This document shows, piece after piece, positions 8,870-15,672 of a DNA stretch of 53,586 nt. The stretch lies in the NCBI GenBank assembly GCA_934102255.1, contig CAKOSN010000010.1:1-53586 (forward strand), given 5' to 3'. The translations under genes and the position numbers were made by a program. The notes below the pieces were generated by a model, which ran no database searches, was not told the DNA's origin, and saw only the letters and a list, made by a program, of their open reading frames with translations. The DNA comes from an uncultured Bacilli bacterium. GTDB lineage: Bacteria; Bacillota_I; Bacilli_A; RF39; UBA660. Numbering within the stretch: position 1 is the first letter of the stretch; the number at the start of each line of letters is the position of its first letter.

Positions 8870-9961
8870 ATGAAAAGAAAAGGTATATTATTATTTTTAT
8901 TGGCGTTGTTACCGGTTATGATTATTAAGGTAGATGCTAAAGTATTTACGATTGATGAAGTTGTTGCTCAATTTAATAAGGAAATTAGTGAAACATATAC
9001 TACTTTAGGAGATTTAAAAGCTGTTGTTGATAGTGAAAATAAAAAAGTAAAATTAGTCAAAGATGAGAAAGAAAGTTTACTTGACTATACTGATACTTAT
9101 ATTGAGTATAAGTATAGCGGTAGTACACCTACTAACATTAATGTAATGGAAGAGTATTATACTCAACTTATTTTTAAAGCATTTTTGGATAGTCTTTTTA
9201 GTTTAACTAATGTTAAATACTATTATTCAGTTGCATATATTGAATCTTATGAAAATAATTTTGACAAATATAATGTTGAGTTAGTTTATACTGATTATAA
9301 ATATAATGATAAAAATGATGCGGGGGAGACTGTGGAAAAAGATGCTTCTTATATAAGCAGTTTTAAATTAGGGTTTGATAGTGATAAGATAAATACTTTT
9401 GCAGAAACTTATGCAAAAAGTAAACATTTTAATTTAATTCCTAAGTTAAATATGACAATTTTAGACGGGGATGTTAGTTATAATTTTAAACTAGATTATA
9501 CTAAAGAAGATGAAGATGATGTTCCTTATTGTGCTGTTTATCGTTCTGATTCATTAGATGGAACTTATACGAATATTGACGATGGCAATATGCTAGTTTC
9601 TTGTGAAGAGCGAGATAGTGGTGTTTACTTGGTTGATGAAACCGCTGTTAAAGGTAAGACTTATTATTATAAAGCCCAAGTGGTAGGTAGCGATAAATTC
9701 AGTAATATTTTAAAAGTTGATTTAGCAAATAATATAATTACAGATACTAGTAGTGGTGAAATAATATATGCTCCTTCTAAAGATGATGATACTGGTAATG
9801 AAGATAAAGTAGCAGCAGATGATAAAACCGAAGAAGAAACTAAAAAGAATTACAAGAATCCAGAAACTGGTGCTTTTCTACCAATGATACCAATTTTAGT
9901 ATTAAGTTTAATTAGTATTGTTGTCTGGAATAAAGTTAAAAATAAGTTTGTAAAAATTTAA
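8870..9961 (+). CDS. Cell-wall-anchored surface protein with NPETG sorting signal (second paralogue)
   Basis: A 363-residue paralogue of the preceding gene. Signal peptide KRKGILLFLLALLPVMIIKVDA, a larger extracellular region (an extra beta-rich part at about 220-300 that looks like a fibronectin-III-like sandwich, ending GKTYYYKAQVVGSDKFSN), an acidic linker, and the anchor NPETGAFLP plus hydrophobic stretch and KNKFVKI. Start taken at ATG 8870 by alignment with the first paralogue; ATG 8861 in frame is an alternative and neither has a strong ribosome site. The last ~270 bases of the gene and its terminator are repeated at 11456-11720, beyond the CoiA-like gene. Confidence 0.75.
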   Translation: MKRKGILLFLLALLPVMIIKVDAKVFTIDEVVAQFNKEISETYTTLGDLKAVVDSENKKVKLVKDEKESLLDYTDTYIEYKYSGSTPTNINVMEEYYTQLIFKAFLDSLFSLTNVKYYYSVAYIESYENNFDKYNVELVYTDYKYNDKNDAGETVEKDASYISSFKLGFDSDKINTFAETYAKSKHFNLIPKLNMTILDGDVSYNFKLDYTKEDEDDVPYCAVYRSDSLDGTYTNIDDGNMLVSCEERDSGVYLVDETAVKGKTYYYKAQVVGSDKFSNILKVDLANNIITDTSSGEIIYAPSKDDDTGNEDKVAADDKTEEETKKNYKNPETGAFLPMIPILVLSLISIVVWNKVKNKFVKI

Positions 9962-10000
9962 TATATTTAGGAGTTATCTATATAGGTAATTCTTTTTTTT
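9690..10000. repeat. Direct repeat copy 1: 3' end of anchored-protein gene plus terminator
   Basis: These 311 bases recur at 11456-11720 in the same orientation. The only large difference is a 45-base in-frame segment (15 codons) present here and absent from copy 2; other differences are a few substitutions. Similarity stops in the T run of the terminator at about 10000. Confidence 0.9.
9969..10000 (+). terminator. Rho-independent terminator after second anchored protein
   Basis: A 10-bp stem AGGAGTTATC/GGTAATTCTT (three G-T wobbles), loop TATATA, then an eight-T run. Duplicated with the repeat at 11690. Confidence 0.75.
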
Positions 10001-10002
10001 AA

Positions 10003-10019
10003 CATAAGCTAAGCTTATG
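10003..10019. repeat. 17-base perfect inverted repeat at the edge of the CoiA cassette
   Basis: CATAAGCT, central A, AGCTTATG. It begins three bases after the point where the duplicated flank ends, so it marks the left end of the unique segment carrying the CoiA-like gene. Confidence 0.7.
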
Positions 10020-10080
10020 ACCAATCTTTAGCAATTTATTCAGTAATTTATAGTTAACTTTTGATAAAAAACTTTTTTAC

Positions 10081-10110
10081 TTGCCTAGAAAAAGAATATT
10101 GTGTTACAAT
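10081..10110 (+). promoter_or_regulatory. Promoter of the CoiA-like gene
   Basis: TTGCCT at 10081-10086 and the extended -10 TGTTACAAT at 10102-10110, spacer 18 bases. The unique segment thus carries its own promoter. Confidence 0.65.
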
Positions 10111-10151
10111 ACATAAAAATTTTATTTATATTTATTAAAAGAAGGTTTATT

Positions 10152-11432
10152 ATGTATGTTGCTTTAAATTCTGAAAATAAAAGAATCCATATTTCTGCTG
10201 CAAGTAAAATTGGTAATTATTTTTGTCCTATTTGTAGAGAAGAAGTTATTGTAAAAATGGGTTCGATTAATGCTCATCATTTTGCGCATAAAAGTAATAG
10301 TTTGCATTTATTAAGTGATAATTGGAATTATGATATGAGCGATTGGCATTATGATTGGCAGAATCAATTCCCTTTAGATAATCAAGAAGTTGTTTTTAAA
10401 TTGGATAATAAAATTCATAGAGCTGATATTTTTATTGATGGAACTGTTATAGAATTTCAACATAGTCCAATAAAAGAAGTTGAATTTAATGATAGAAATG
10501 ATTTTTATTTAAAATTGGGTTATAAAATAATTTGGATATTTGATGCTTTAGATAGAGATATTCATTTATCACAGCATAATATTAATGATGATGTATATTG
10601 TGAATGGAATTATCCGATTAAATTTTTAAATAACGTTGATTATGCTAATAGTAATTTAAGCATATATTTACAAATTGGTAAGGCGATATGGTATAGACAA
10701 CCTGATTATAAAAATATTGAAGATATCAAAAAAGTTGCTATTGAAAAAAATATAATTAAGATTGATAAGGTGATTAATGGAATAAAGTCCTTTTTGTCGA
10801 ATGATTATTATAGTGATTTTGAAATAATAAACAATTACGTAAAAATAAATAATAATAGTTATATCCATTTTCCATATAAAAAAATTAGAAATTTACATAA
10901 TCTCACTGATGCCGTAAGTAATTCTGATTTAGAAAATTATTTTGATTTCTACGGCTATTGTCCATTAAGAGATAAAGAGTTCTTTTATCATAAAAAGTGC
11001 CAGGAATGTTGCTATCTTGACAGTGTCTGTATGAGATGTATGTATCGATTTAAGAATTTAAAAAAAGACCGCGTATCTGAAATTTTAAATGTTGATTATG
11101 ATCAGGATGGAAGAGTCATATATGCAATATTGCGATTTGATAATGAAATAGAACCATATTCTTTAGAAGAATTACCAACTTATACAAAAACTATATTAGC
11201 ATTTGCAGATAAATTTTATAGAGCCAAATGGGTTAGATTTATTGATGTGAAGACAGGAAATGTTATTTATATGTCTGGATTTAATCTAAGAATGTTACTT
11301 AAAAATAAAAAATGTATTGGAAGATTATGCTATTATAATTGGGAAGGAAAGTATAAGGCAACTCGTGAAGAACGTGAAATATATTATTGGAATGAACCAA
11401 GATGGTTACTTATTTGGTATGTTTTTGATTGA
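10152..11432 (+). CDS. Competence protein CoiA-like family protein (predicted nuclease)
   Basis: A 426-residue CoiA-like protein. The N-terminal zinc-knuckle-like part FCPICREEV with AHHFAHKS is the CoiA signature; it is followed by DWHYDWQNQF, then RADIFIDGTVIEFQHSPI, which has the D..ExQ pattern of the PD-(D/E)XK-like nuclease core, and GYKIIWIFD. A second Cys-rich stretch (CQECCYLDSVCMRCMY, about residues 295-310) is likely another metal site. ATG 10152 has GAAGG six bases upstream; an in-frame start at 10101 lies upstream of the probable transcription start. CoiA assists DNA processing in transformation, but no other competence gene is nearby and the flanks are duplicated, so a stand-alone mobile nuclease role is equally possible. 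Confidence 0.75.
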   Translation: MYVALNSENKRIHISAASKIGNYFCPICREEVIVKMGSINAHHFAHKSNSLHLLSDNWNYDMSDWHYDWQNQFPLDNQEVVFKLDNKIHRADIFIDGTVIEFQHSPIKEVEFNDRNDFYLKLGYKIIWIFDALDRDIHLSQHNINDDVYCEWNYPIKFLNNVDYANSNLSIYLQIGKAIWYRQPDYKNIEDIKKVAIEKNIIKIDKVINGIKSFLSNDYYSDFEIINNYVKINNNSYIHFPYKKIRNLHNLTDAVSNSDLENYFDFYGYCPLRDKEFFYHKKCQECCYLDSVCMRCMYRFKNLKKDRVSEILNVDYDQDGRVIYAILRFDNEIEPYSLEELPTYTKTILAFADKFYRAKWVRFIDVKTGNVIYMSGFNLRMLLKNKKCIGRLCYYNWEGKYKATREEREIYYWNEPRWLLIWYVFD

Positions 11433-11455
11433 CTATTCTAGTTAGAATGTTGAGA

Positions 11456-11682
11456 GTGATAAATTCAGTAATATTTTAAAAGTTGATTTAGCAAATAATA
11501 TAATTACAGATACTAGTAATGAAGATAAAGTAGCAACAGATGATAAAACTGAAGAAGAAACTAAAAAGGATTACAAGAATCCAGAAACTGGTGCTTTTCT
11601 ACCAATGATACCAATTTTAGTATTAAGTTTAATTAGTATTGTTGTCTGGAATAAAGTTAAAAATAAGTTTGTAAAAATTTAA
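11456..11682 (+). pseudogene. 5'-truncated copy of the NPETG anchored-protein gene
   Basis: Encodes in frame the last part of the second anchored protein, from about SDKFSNILKVDL through NPETGAFLP to KNKFVKI, with no start codon or signal peptide. Relative to the intact gene it lacks 15 codons in frame and has a few mostly mild substitutions (for example A to T, N to D). Frame preservation suggests that it descends from a functional duplicate whose 5' portion was lost when the CoiA-like segment came to lie between the copies. Confidence 0.85.
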
Positions 11683-11689
11683 TATATTT

Positions 11690-11720
11690 AGGAGTTATCT
11701 ATATAGGTAATTCTTTTTTT
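11690..11720 (+). terminator. Terminator, duplicate copy
   Basis: Same stem, TATATA loop and T run as at 9969-10000. It may now terminate the CoiA-like transcript. Confidence 0.7.
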
Positions 11721-11759
11721 ACTAATATTTTAAAGAAATTAAAAGAAAATTAAGACTTA

Positions 11760-11768
11760 TGATATAAT
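11760..11768 (+). promoter_or_regulatory. Extended -10 box upstream of the hydrolase gene
   Basis: TGATATAAT, a TGn-extended consensus -10 box, 21 bases before the start codon at 11790. Confidence 0.6.
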
Positions 11769-11789
11769 CATACTAAGAAAGCTGGTGCA

Positions 11790-12902
11790 ATGATGCAAGA
11801 AATGATATTTAGAGGTCATAAAGTAAGTTATACAGATGTTGATGCTAATCCTGAGTTGGGATTTAATTTTCCTTTTCAGATACTTATTCCAGAAAAATTA
11901 AATGAAAATCCTAATTTAATATATGCTTGTAATTTAACACAAGATTATTCTTTTAAATGTACTACGATAAAAGAATTAATTGATTTAATAAAGACATCTG
12001 GTAATGAAAAGTATGCATCGATTGATACAATGATGATGCATTTATGTTTAGATAATGGTAATCCCATGATTATTCCTTTTATACCTAGATTAGGAAATTT
12101 TCGACCTAATTTTTTAGGGCGAGATTGTTTGTTAAATAATTTTAAATTAACTGGAGCAGATAAACATTTTGTTAAAGAAATGTATATGTATAATGATTTG
12201 GCTAATCAACATAAAGCTATGGTTGAGGCTGCAATTAATTGTTTAAGGCAAATTGGTATAGCGGTCGTTGATAAGGTTGTTCTTTGTGGTTACTCGGAAG
12301 GAGCAAAGTTTGCATCGCATTTAGCCTTACTGCATCCGGAAATTGTTAAAGCTGTCGTTGCTGGTGGTACGGGCGGTATCATGTCAATGCCAATAAGCAC
12401 TTATGGTGATTATGAATTTATTTATCCAACAGGAATAGCTGATTTAAGCAATTTTAATTTTGAGGCTTTTAAAGATATTTCTTTCTTTTATTATATGGGC
12501 ACAAATGATAAATCGGATTCGGCTATACCTTATTTTGAAGATTATCGTTATTTAGATAAGGACGGCAATGTCCAAATATTAAAAGATGAATGCGGTAATA
12601 GTACGCCGTTTGTTGATGATGCTGGTAATCAAAAGTTTGTTTTAGATAAAAATGGTAATTATATGGCAAAATTTAGTTTATTTAGTGATAGTGAAGTTAA
12701 CGCTATAAATAAAGTATTAGGAACTAAAATTCAAGATAGGTTTAGAAAACAAGAAGAAATATATAAAGAATTAGGTCTAAAAGCAACTTTTAAAATGTAT
12801 AATGGTAATCATCATACAGTGTTTAATGAGAATGATAAGTTGTTTTTGGATGTTGATAATTTTATGATTGAATGCCAAAGAAGTGATACTTTTACCTTAT
12901 AG
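11790..12902 (+). CDS. Alpha/beta-hydrolase fold protein (esterase-like)
   Basis: A 370-residue cytoplasmic hydrolase without a signal peptide. The nucleophile elbow GYSEG (about residues 167-171, Ser 169) follows a hydrophobic strand (KVVLCGYSEGAKFASHLA), and a late GNHHTVF near residue 340 can supply the catalytic histidine, with YYMGTNDKSD as a likely acid loop. Length and layout resemble the larger Bacillota hydrolases annotated as esterase D or dienelactone-hydrolase-like, but I do not recognise the subfamily or substrate. Start ATG 11790 is 21 bases from the promoter; the ribosome site (GGTG) is weak. It stands alone between two terminators. Confidence 0.65.
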   Translation: MMQEMIFRGHKVSYTDVDANPELGFNFPFQILIPEKLNENPNLIYACNLTQDYSFKCTTIKELIDLIKTSGNEKYASIDTMMMHLCLDNGNPMIIPFIPRLGNFRPNFLGRDCLLNNFKLTGADKHFVKEMYMYNDLANQHKAMVEAAINCLRQIGIAVVDKVVLCGYSEGAKFASHLALLHPEIVKAVVAGGTGGIMSMPISTYGDYEFIYPTGIADLSNFNFEAFKDISFFYYMGTNDKSDSAIPYFEDYRYLDKDGNVQILKDECGNSTPFVDDAGNQKFVLDKNGNYMAKFSLFSDSEVNAINKVLGTKIQDRFRKQEEIYKELGLKATFKMYNGNHHTVFNENDKLFLDVDNFMIECQRSDTFTL

Positions 12903-12935
12903 AAATATATAAACTGATATCAAATTTTAAGTATG

Positions 12936-12967
12936 AAAAAAGACCGTCTAATAATAGACAGCCTTTT
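12936..12967 (-). terminator. Terminator of tRNA-His (probably bidirectional)
   Basis: On the minus strand a 10-bp stem with two G-T pairs (arms AGGCTGTCTA and TAGACGGTCT), four-base loop, then a T run. It lies just downstream of the tRNA and also faces the end of the hydrolase gene. Confidence 0.75.
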
Positions 12968-12980
12968 AAAAATTCCATAA

Positions 12981-13057
12981 TGGGGCGAAATGTGGGGTTC
13001 GAACCCACGCGTGCCGGAGCCACAATCCGGTGTGTTAACCACTTCACCAATTCCGCC
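12981..13057 (-). tRNA. tRNA-His (GTG)
   Basis: A complete cloverleaf on the minus strand. Acceptor stem GCGGAAT/ATTTCGC with an encoded G at position -1 opposite C73 (the tRNA-His hallmark) and encoded CCA. The anticodon stem CCGGA/TCCGG closes the loop TTGTGGC, giving anticodon GTG (complement at 13021-13023). The T arm has GGTTCGAACCC. Confidence 0.97.
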
Positions 13058-13069
13058 ATTACTTAAAAT

Positions 13070-13098
13070 ATTCTATCAAGTAATTGTAAAAATTGCAA
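13070..13098 (-). promoter_or_regulatory. Promoter of tRNA-His
   Basis: Reading the minus strand, TTGCAA (13093-13098) and TAGAAT (13070-13075) with a 17-base spacer, 12 bases before the tRNA. It overlaps a promoter on the other strand. Confidence 0.7.
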
Positions 13099-13112
13099 GT
13101 ATATATTATACT
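13084..13112 (+). promoter_or_regulatory. Promoter of the small membrane protein gene
   Basis: TTGTAA at 13084-13089 and TATACT at 13107-13112 with a 17-base spacer. Its -35 region overlaps the divergent tRNA-His promoter. Confidence 0.6.
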
Positions 13113-13137
13113 TAATTTATAGAAAGTAGTGATTTTT

Positions 13138-13344
13138 ATGTATTTATTAGATTTCTGGGAGCAAAATTTACCAGACCAGTTAGGAGAGTTCTTTAATAGA
13201 ATTAAAACTTTTATTATTGATACAGGTATGACTATTTATGATAATATGGTATCAATTATGGGAGAAACTCCTGCTAAAATGACAATAATTGCCGGAACCG
13301 TTATAATCGTTCTAGCCGTATTACTTAAGATAATCAATAGATAA
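13138..13344 (+). CDS. Small single-pass membrane protein, unknown
   Basis: A 68-residue protein beginning MYLLDFWEQNLPDQLGEFF, with an amphipathic middle and a C-terminal membrane segment (MTIIAGTVIIVLAVLLKII). ATG 13138 is chosen; GTG 13129 is in frame but too close to the purine-rich AGAAAG. It has its own promoter divergent from tRNA-His and converges with the next gene, almost abutting it. No family is recognised. Confidence 0.55.
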   Translation: MYLLDFWEQNLPDQLGEFFNRIKTFIIDTGMTIYDNMVSIMGETPAKMTIIAGTVIIVLAVLLKIINR

Positions 13345-13761
13345 TTAGTGTTTTTTTCTAGTAGAATCGTTGTCTTTTTTAGCAAGCTTAGCGTTTTCTA
13401 ACTCATTTATAATAAAGTCGAGCATATCATTTCTATATGTATCATTAATTTCAGGAACATTTATTATAGTTTTTAAAGAGCCAATTAATAAGGCTTGTTT
13501 TTGTTTAATCAAATTAAGCTTATTAAAATCTATATCAAGTGGCATTCCAAGTAAAAGATAGGGATAAAAGCTTTGATAGAAATTTAGTTCTTCTTGGATA
13601 CTTTCTTTTATCTTACCAATCCTATCTTTAATAACCGTTGTATCTTTTCTGGATAAAATATATCCTCTAGAAGCTTGATAAGTTTTAGCAAATAATTGAC
13701 CACAAACTTTTATCTTTTTTTGACATAATTCCGCATTTTCTTTTATAGTTTCTTCGTTCAT
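13345..13761 (-). CDS. Hypothetical helical protein
   Basis: A 138-residue, highly charged protein predicted to be almost entirely alpha-helical, with no membrane segment or signal peptide. The start is supported by AGAGGGA six bases upstream on the minus strand. It is convergent with the small membrane protein and divergent from the surface-protein gene to its right. I do not recognise a family; the Lys/Asp-rich C-terminus (AKKDNDSTRKKH) is probably disordered. Confidence 0.6.
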   Translation of the reverse strand: MNEETIKENAELCQKKIKVCGQLFAKTYQASRGYILSRKDTTVIKDRIGKIKESIQEELNFYQSFYPYLLLGMPLDIDFNKLNLIKQKQALLIGSLKTIINVPEINDTYRNDMLDFIINELENAKLAKKDNDSTRKKH

Positions 13762-13866
13762 AAGTAATCCCTCTTCATGACTTTAGATTATACTAAAATA
13801 GCAAGAGTAAGTCTAGTAAAATTAGCACTTTTCTTAATTTTTAGCATATCCTATAAAGGGTGTATT

Positions 13867-15480
13867 ATGCAAAGAATTAATACGAATACGGTTGTTGTTT
13901 ATAATTATACGGAGTTAAAGAGTGCTTTAGAAAATACAACTGATACTTTTGTTTATTTAGGCAGTGATATTACTTTGACAAATGGTATAAAAATAAATGC
14001 CAGTAAAACTAGTGTTATAATTGACGGAACTTATCAAGGAGTTACTTATACATTAACAGATAAGAAAAGTACTGCTGCTAGTGATACAATTTATATTGCT
14101 TCTAGTAACAATAAGGCTGTAACGGTGGAAAATTTAAATTTTGTTGGATATAACTATTATGGAATTATTTATGTTCCGGATAGTTCTACGTATAGCAATA
14201 CGATTTTAACTTATAAAAATATTACTTATGTTGGTCCTCAAATCTATTTTCATCCTTATGGATTAACTAGGTTTATTGATTGTGATATTACTATTCAAGA
14301 TAATTATACTGTTGGTAATGAAGTTGCTGAGTGCAATAGGATTGATATTGGTGGTAGTACTACTATTATGCATAAATCAACGGCTAATTCAGGTTTTTGG
14401 TTTCGCAATAGTAATCCTAGTTTGACTATTTTAGAAGGAGCAAAGGTAAATTTTACGAGTACTTCGCGTGAGTTTATTTATGGAGTAACTAATTTAGTTT
14501 TTACGATTGAGAAAAATGCTAGTTTTTATGTAACAGCTGCTAATGGTTTTGCTTATCAATCTTTTGGAACTGGTCTAACAAAATTATGCGAAAATGCCAC
14601 TTTTGTCTTAAAAAAGACTAGTTCGAATGGCGCTTATGCTACTTGGTATAGCTATGGACATTTATATGTTTTAGAAAATGCTACTTTAGAGATAATAAAT
14701 GATTATACAGGTTTAACCACTAGTAATTATAATATAACTTTTCCTAATTCTAGTGGGGCTTTAAACTTAGTTAATCCTTTAAAGGTATTATTATATAATA
14801 AAGTAGCTGATGTTATTAATGTTGTAAATAAAATTCCTTTTAACTTTTCTTTTACAAGAATAAATATGTTTTCAGTTGCTTCTCTTTTCGATAGTGAAGA
14901 TTTTCCAGAATTTTCTTGGTATAAAGATAGTGAAGTAGGAGTTGTAAATGGTTCTTTAACTAGTAGTGCTACTACAATAACAGAAAATAATTTTACCGAA
15001 GAAGAACTTACTAAGTTACCTGCTTTAAGTAATTTTAAAATGCAAGGTAAAAAAATTTTATCAATAGGAACAATTCCTCTTATGATTTCAGCAATCACTG
15101 ATGTTTCTTTAGAAATTAAAGGTCTTACAGTAGCGGACTCGTTTGTTAAAATAAATTATTTAGATGTCGATGTATCAGTAAAAGCTTTAGATACAGGAAG
15201 ATTTACATATCAACATAGCGATACTATTCCGATTGGAACAGAGGTTACTTTTAATGTTAAATATCCTAATGACTTTATTTACATAACTAAAGTAGTAACG
15301 GTCATTTATCCTGGAGAAATTAGTATAGTTGCTCCTGATAAAATAACTTTTTTACTTGCGCCGATAAGTAGTGTAACTTTAATATGTCCAAAAGCTTCCG
15401 AGATTAATATTATAATTGATGATACAAGAATTGATACAACTAGTTGGTATCTATATGCTTCTGTTTCCATAAAAATATAA
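13867..15480 (+). CDS. Beta-helix surface/adhesin-like protein (pectate-lyase-like adhesive domain)
   Basis: A 537-residue protein. Residues 8-300 have the pattern of pectate-lyase-like adhesive beta-helices: YNYTELKSALENTTDTFVYL, then SDITLTNGIKINASKTSVII and repeated short strands rich in N, T, G and Y. Residues beyond 400 look like one or two Ig-like beta sandwiches (LEIKGLTVADSFVKIN and later VTFNVKYPNDF). ATG 13867 has AAAGGG six bases upstream and is preferred; an in-frame ATG at 13777 would add a hydrophobic segment (SLVKLALFLIFSISYKGC) but has no ribosome site. With the short start there is no signal peptide, which is odd for an adhesin. Family assignment is moderate. Confidence 0.6.
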   Translation: MQRINTNTVVVYNYTELKSALENTTDTFVYLGSDITLTNGIKINASKTSVIIDGTYQGVTYTLTDKKSTAASDTIYIASSNNKAVTVENLNFVGYNYYGIIYVPDSSTYSNTILTYKNITYVGPQIYFHPYGLTRFIDCDITIQDNYTVGNEVAECNRIDIGGSTTIMHKSTANSGFWFRNSNPSLTILEGAKVNFTSTSREFIYGVTNLVFTIEKNASFYVTAANGFAYQSFGTGLTKLCENATFVLKKTSSNGAYATWYSYGHLYVLENATLEIINDYTGLTTSNYNITFPNSSGALNLVNPLKVLLYNKVADVINVVNKIPFNFSFTRINMFSVASLFDSEDFPEFSWYKDSEVGVVNGSLTSSATTITENNFTEEELTKLPALSNFKMQGKKILSIGTIPLMISAITDVSLEIKGLTVADSFVKINYLDVDVSVKALDTGRFTYQHSDTIPIGTEVTFNVKYPNDFIYITKVVTVIYPGEISIVAPDKITFLLAPISSVTLICPKASEINIIIDDTRIDTTSWYLYASVSIKI

Positions 15481-15672
15481 GACTAATTTTATAGTCTATC
15501 CTCCTTATGTATTTTATGAAGAAAAGAAAAAAAGGTTCTCAAAGTTACGATAGAGTAAACTACCAAAAAATAAAAAAGAAAAAATTTAAATGTTACTTTA
15601 AAAGAGACCAAATTTAAGCCTAAATATGATATAGTGGTTTTAGCAGAAAAAATTAGTTAGGAGTGTTTTAAA

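Larger units (their letters stand above)
11456..11720. repeat. Direct repeat copy 2
   Basis: Second copy of 9690-10000, separated from it by the CoiA-like gene. Recombination between the copies would remove the CoiA-like gene and leave one intact anchored-protein gene. Confidence 0.9.

Noticed and set aside
13777..13866. Longer start for the beta-helix surface protein giving a hydrophobic N-terminus
   Set aside because: No ribosome site before 13777, while 13867 has AAAGGG at good spacing; kept as an alternative since a secreted protein would need a signal.
14727..15098. Antisense open frame inside the beta-helix gene
   Set aside because: Lies wholly within a convincing gene with no ribosome site or recognisable product.
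15507..15617. 36-codon Lys-rich open frame before addB
   Set aside because: No ribosome site (the upstream bases are CCTCC-like, the opposite of a Shine-Dalgarno) and low-complexity composition.
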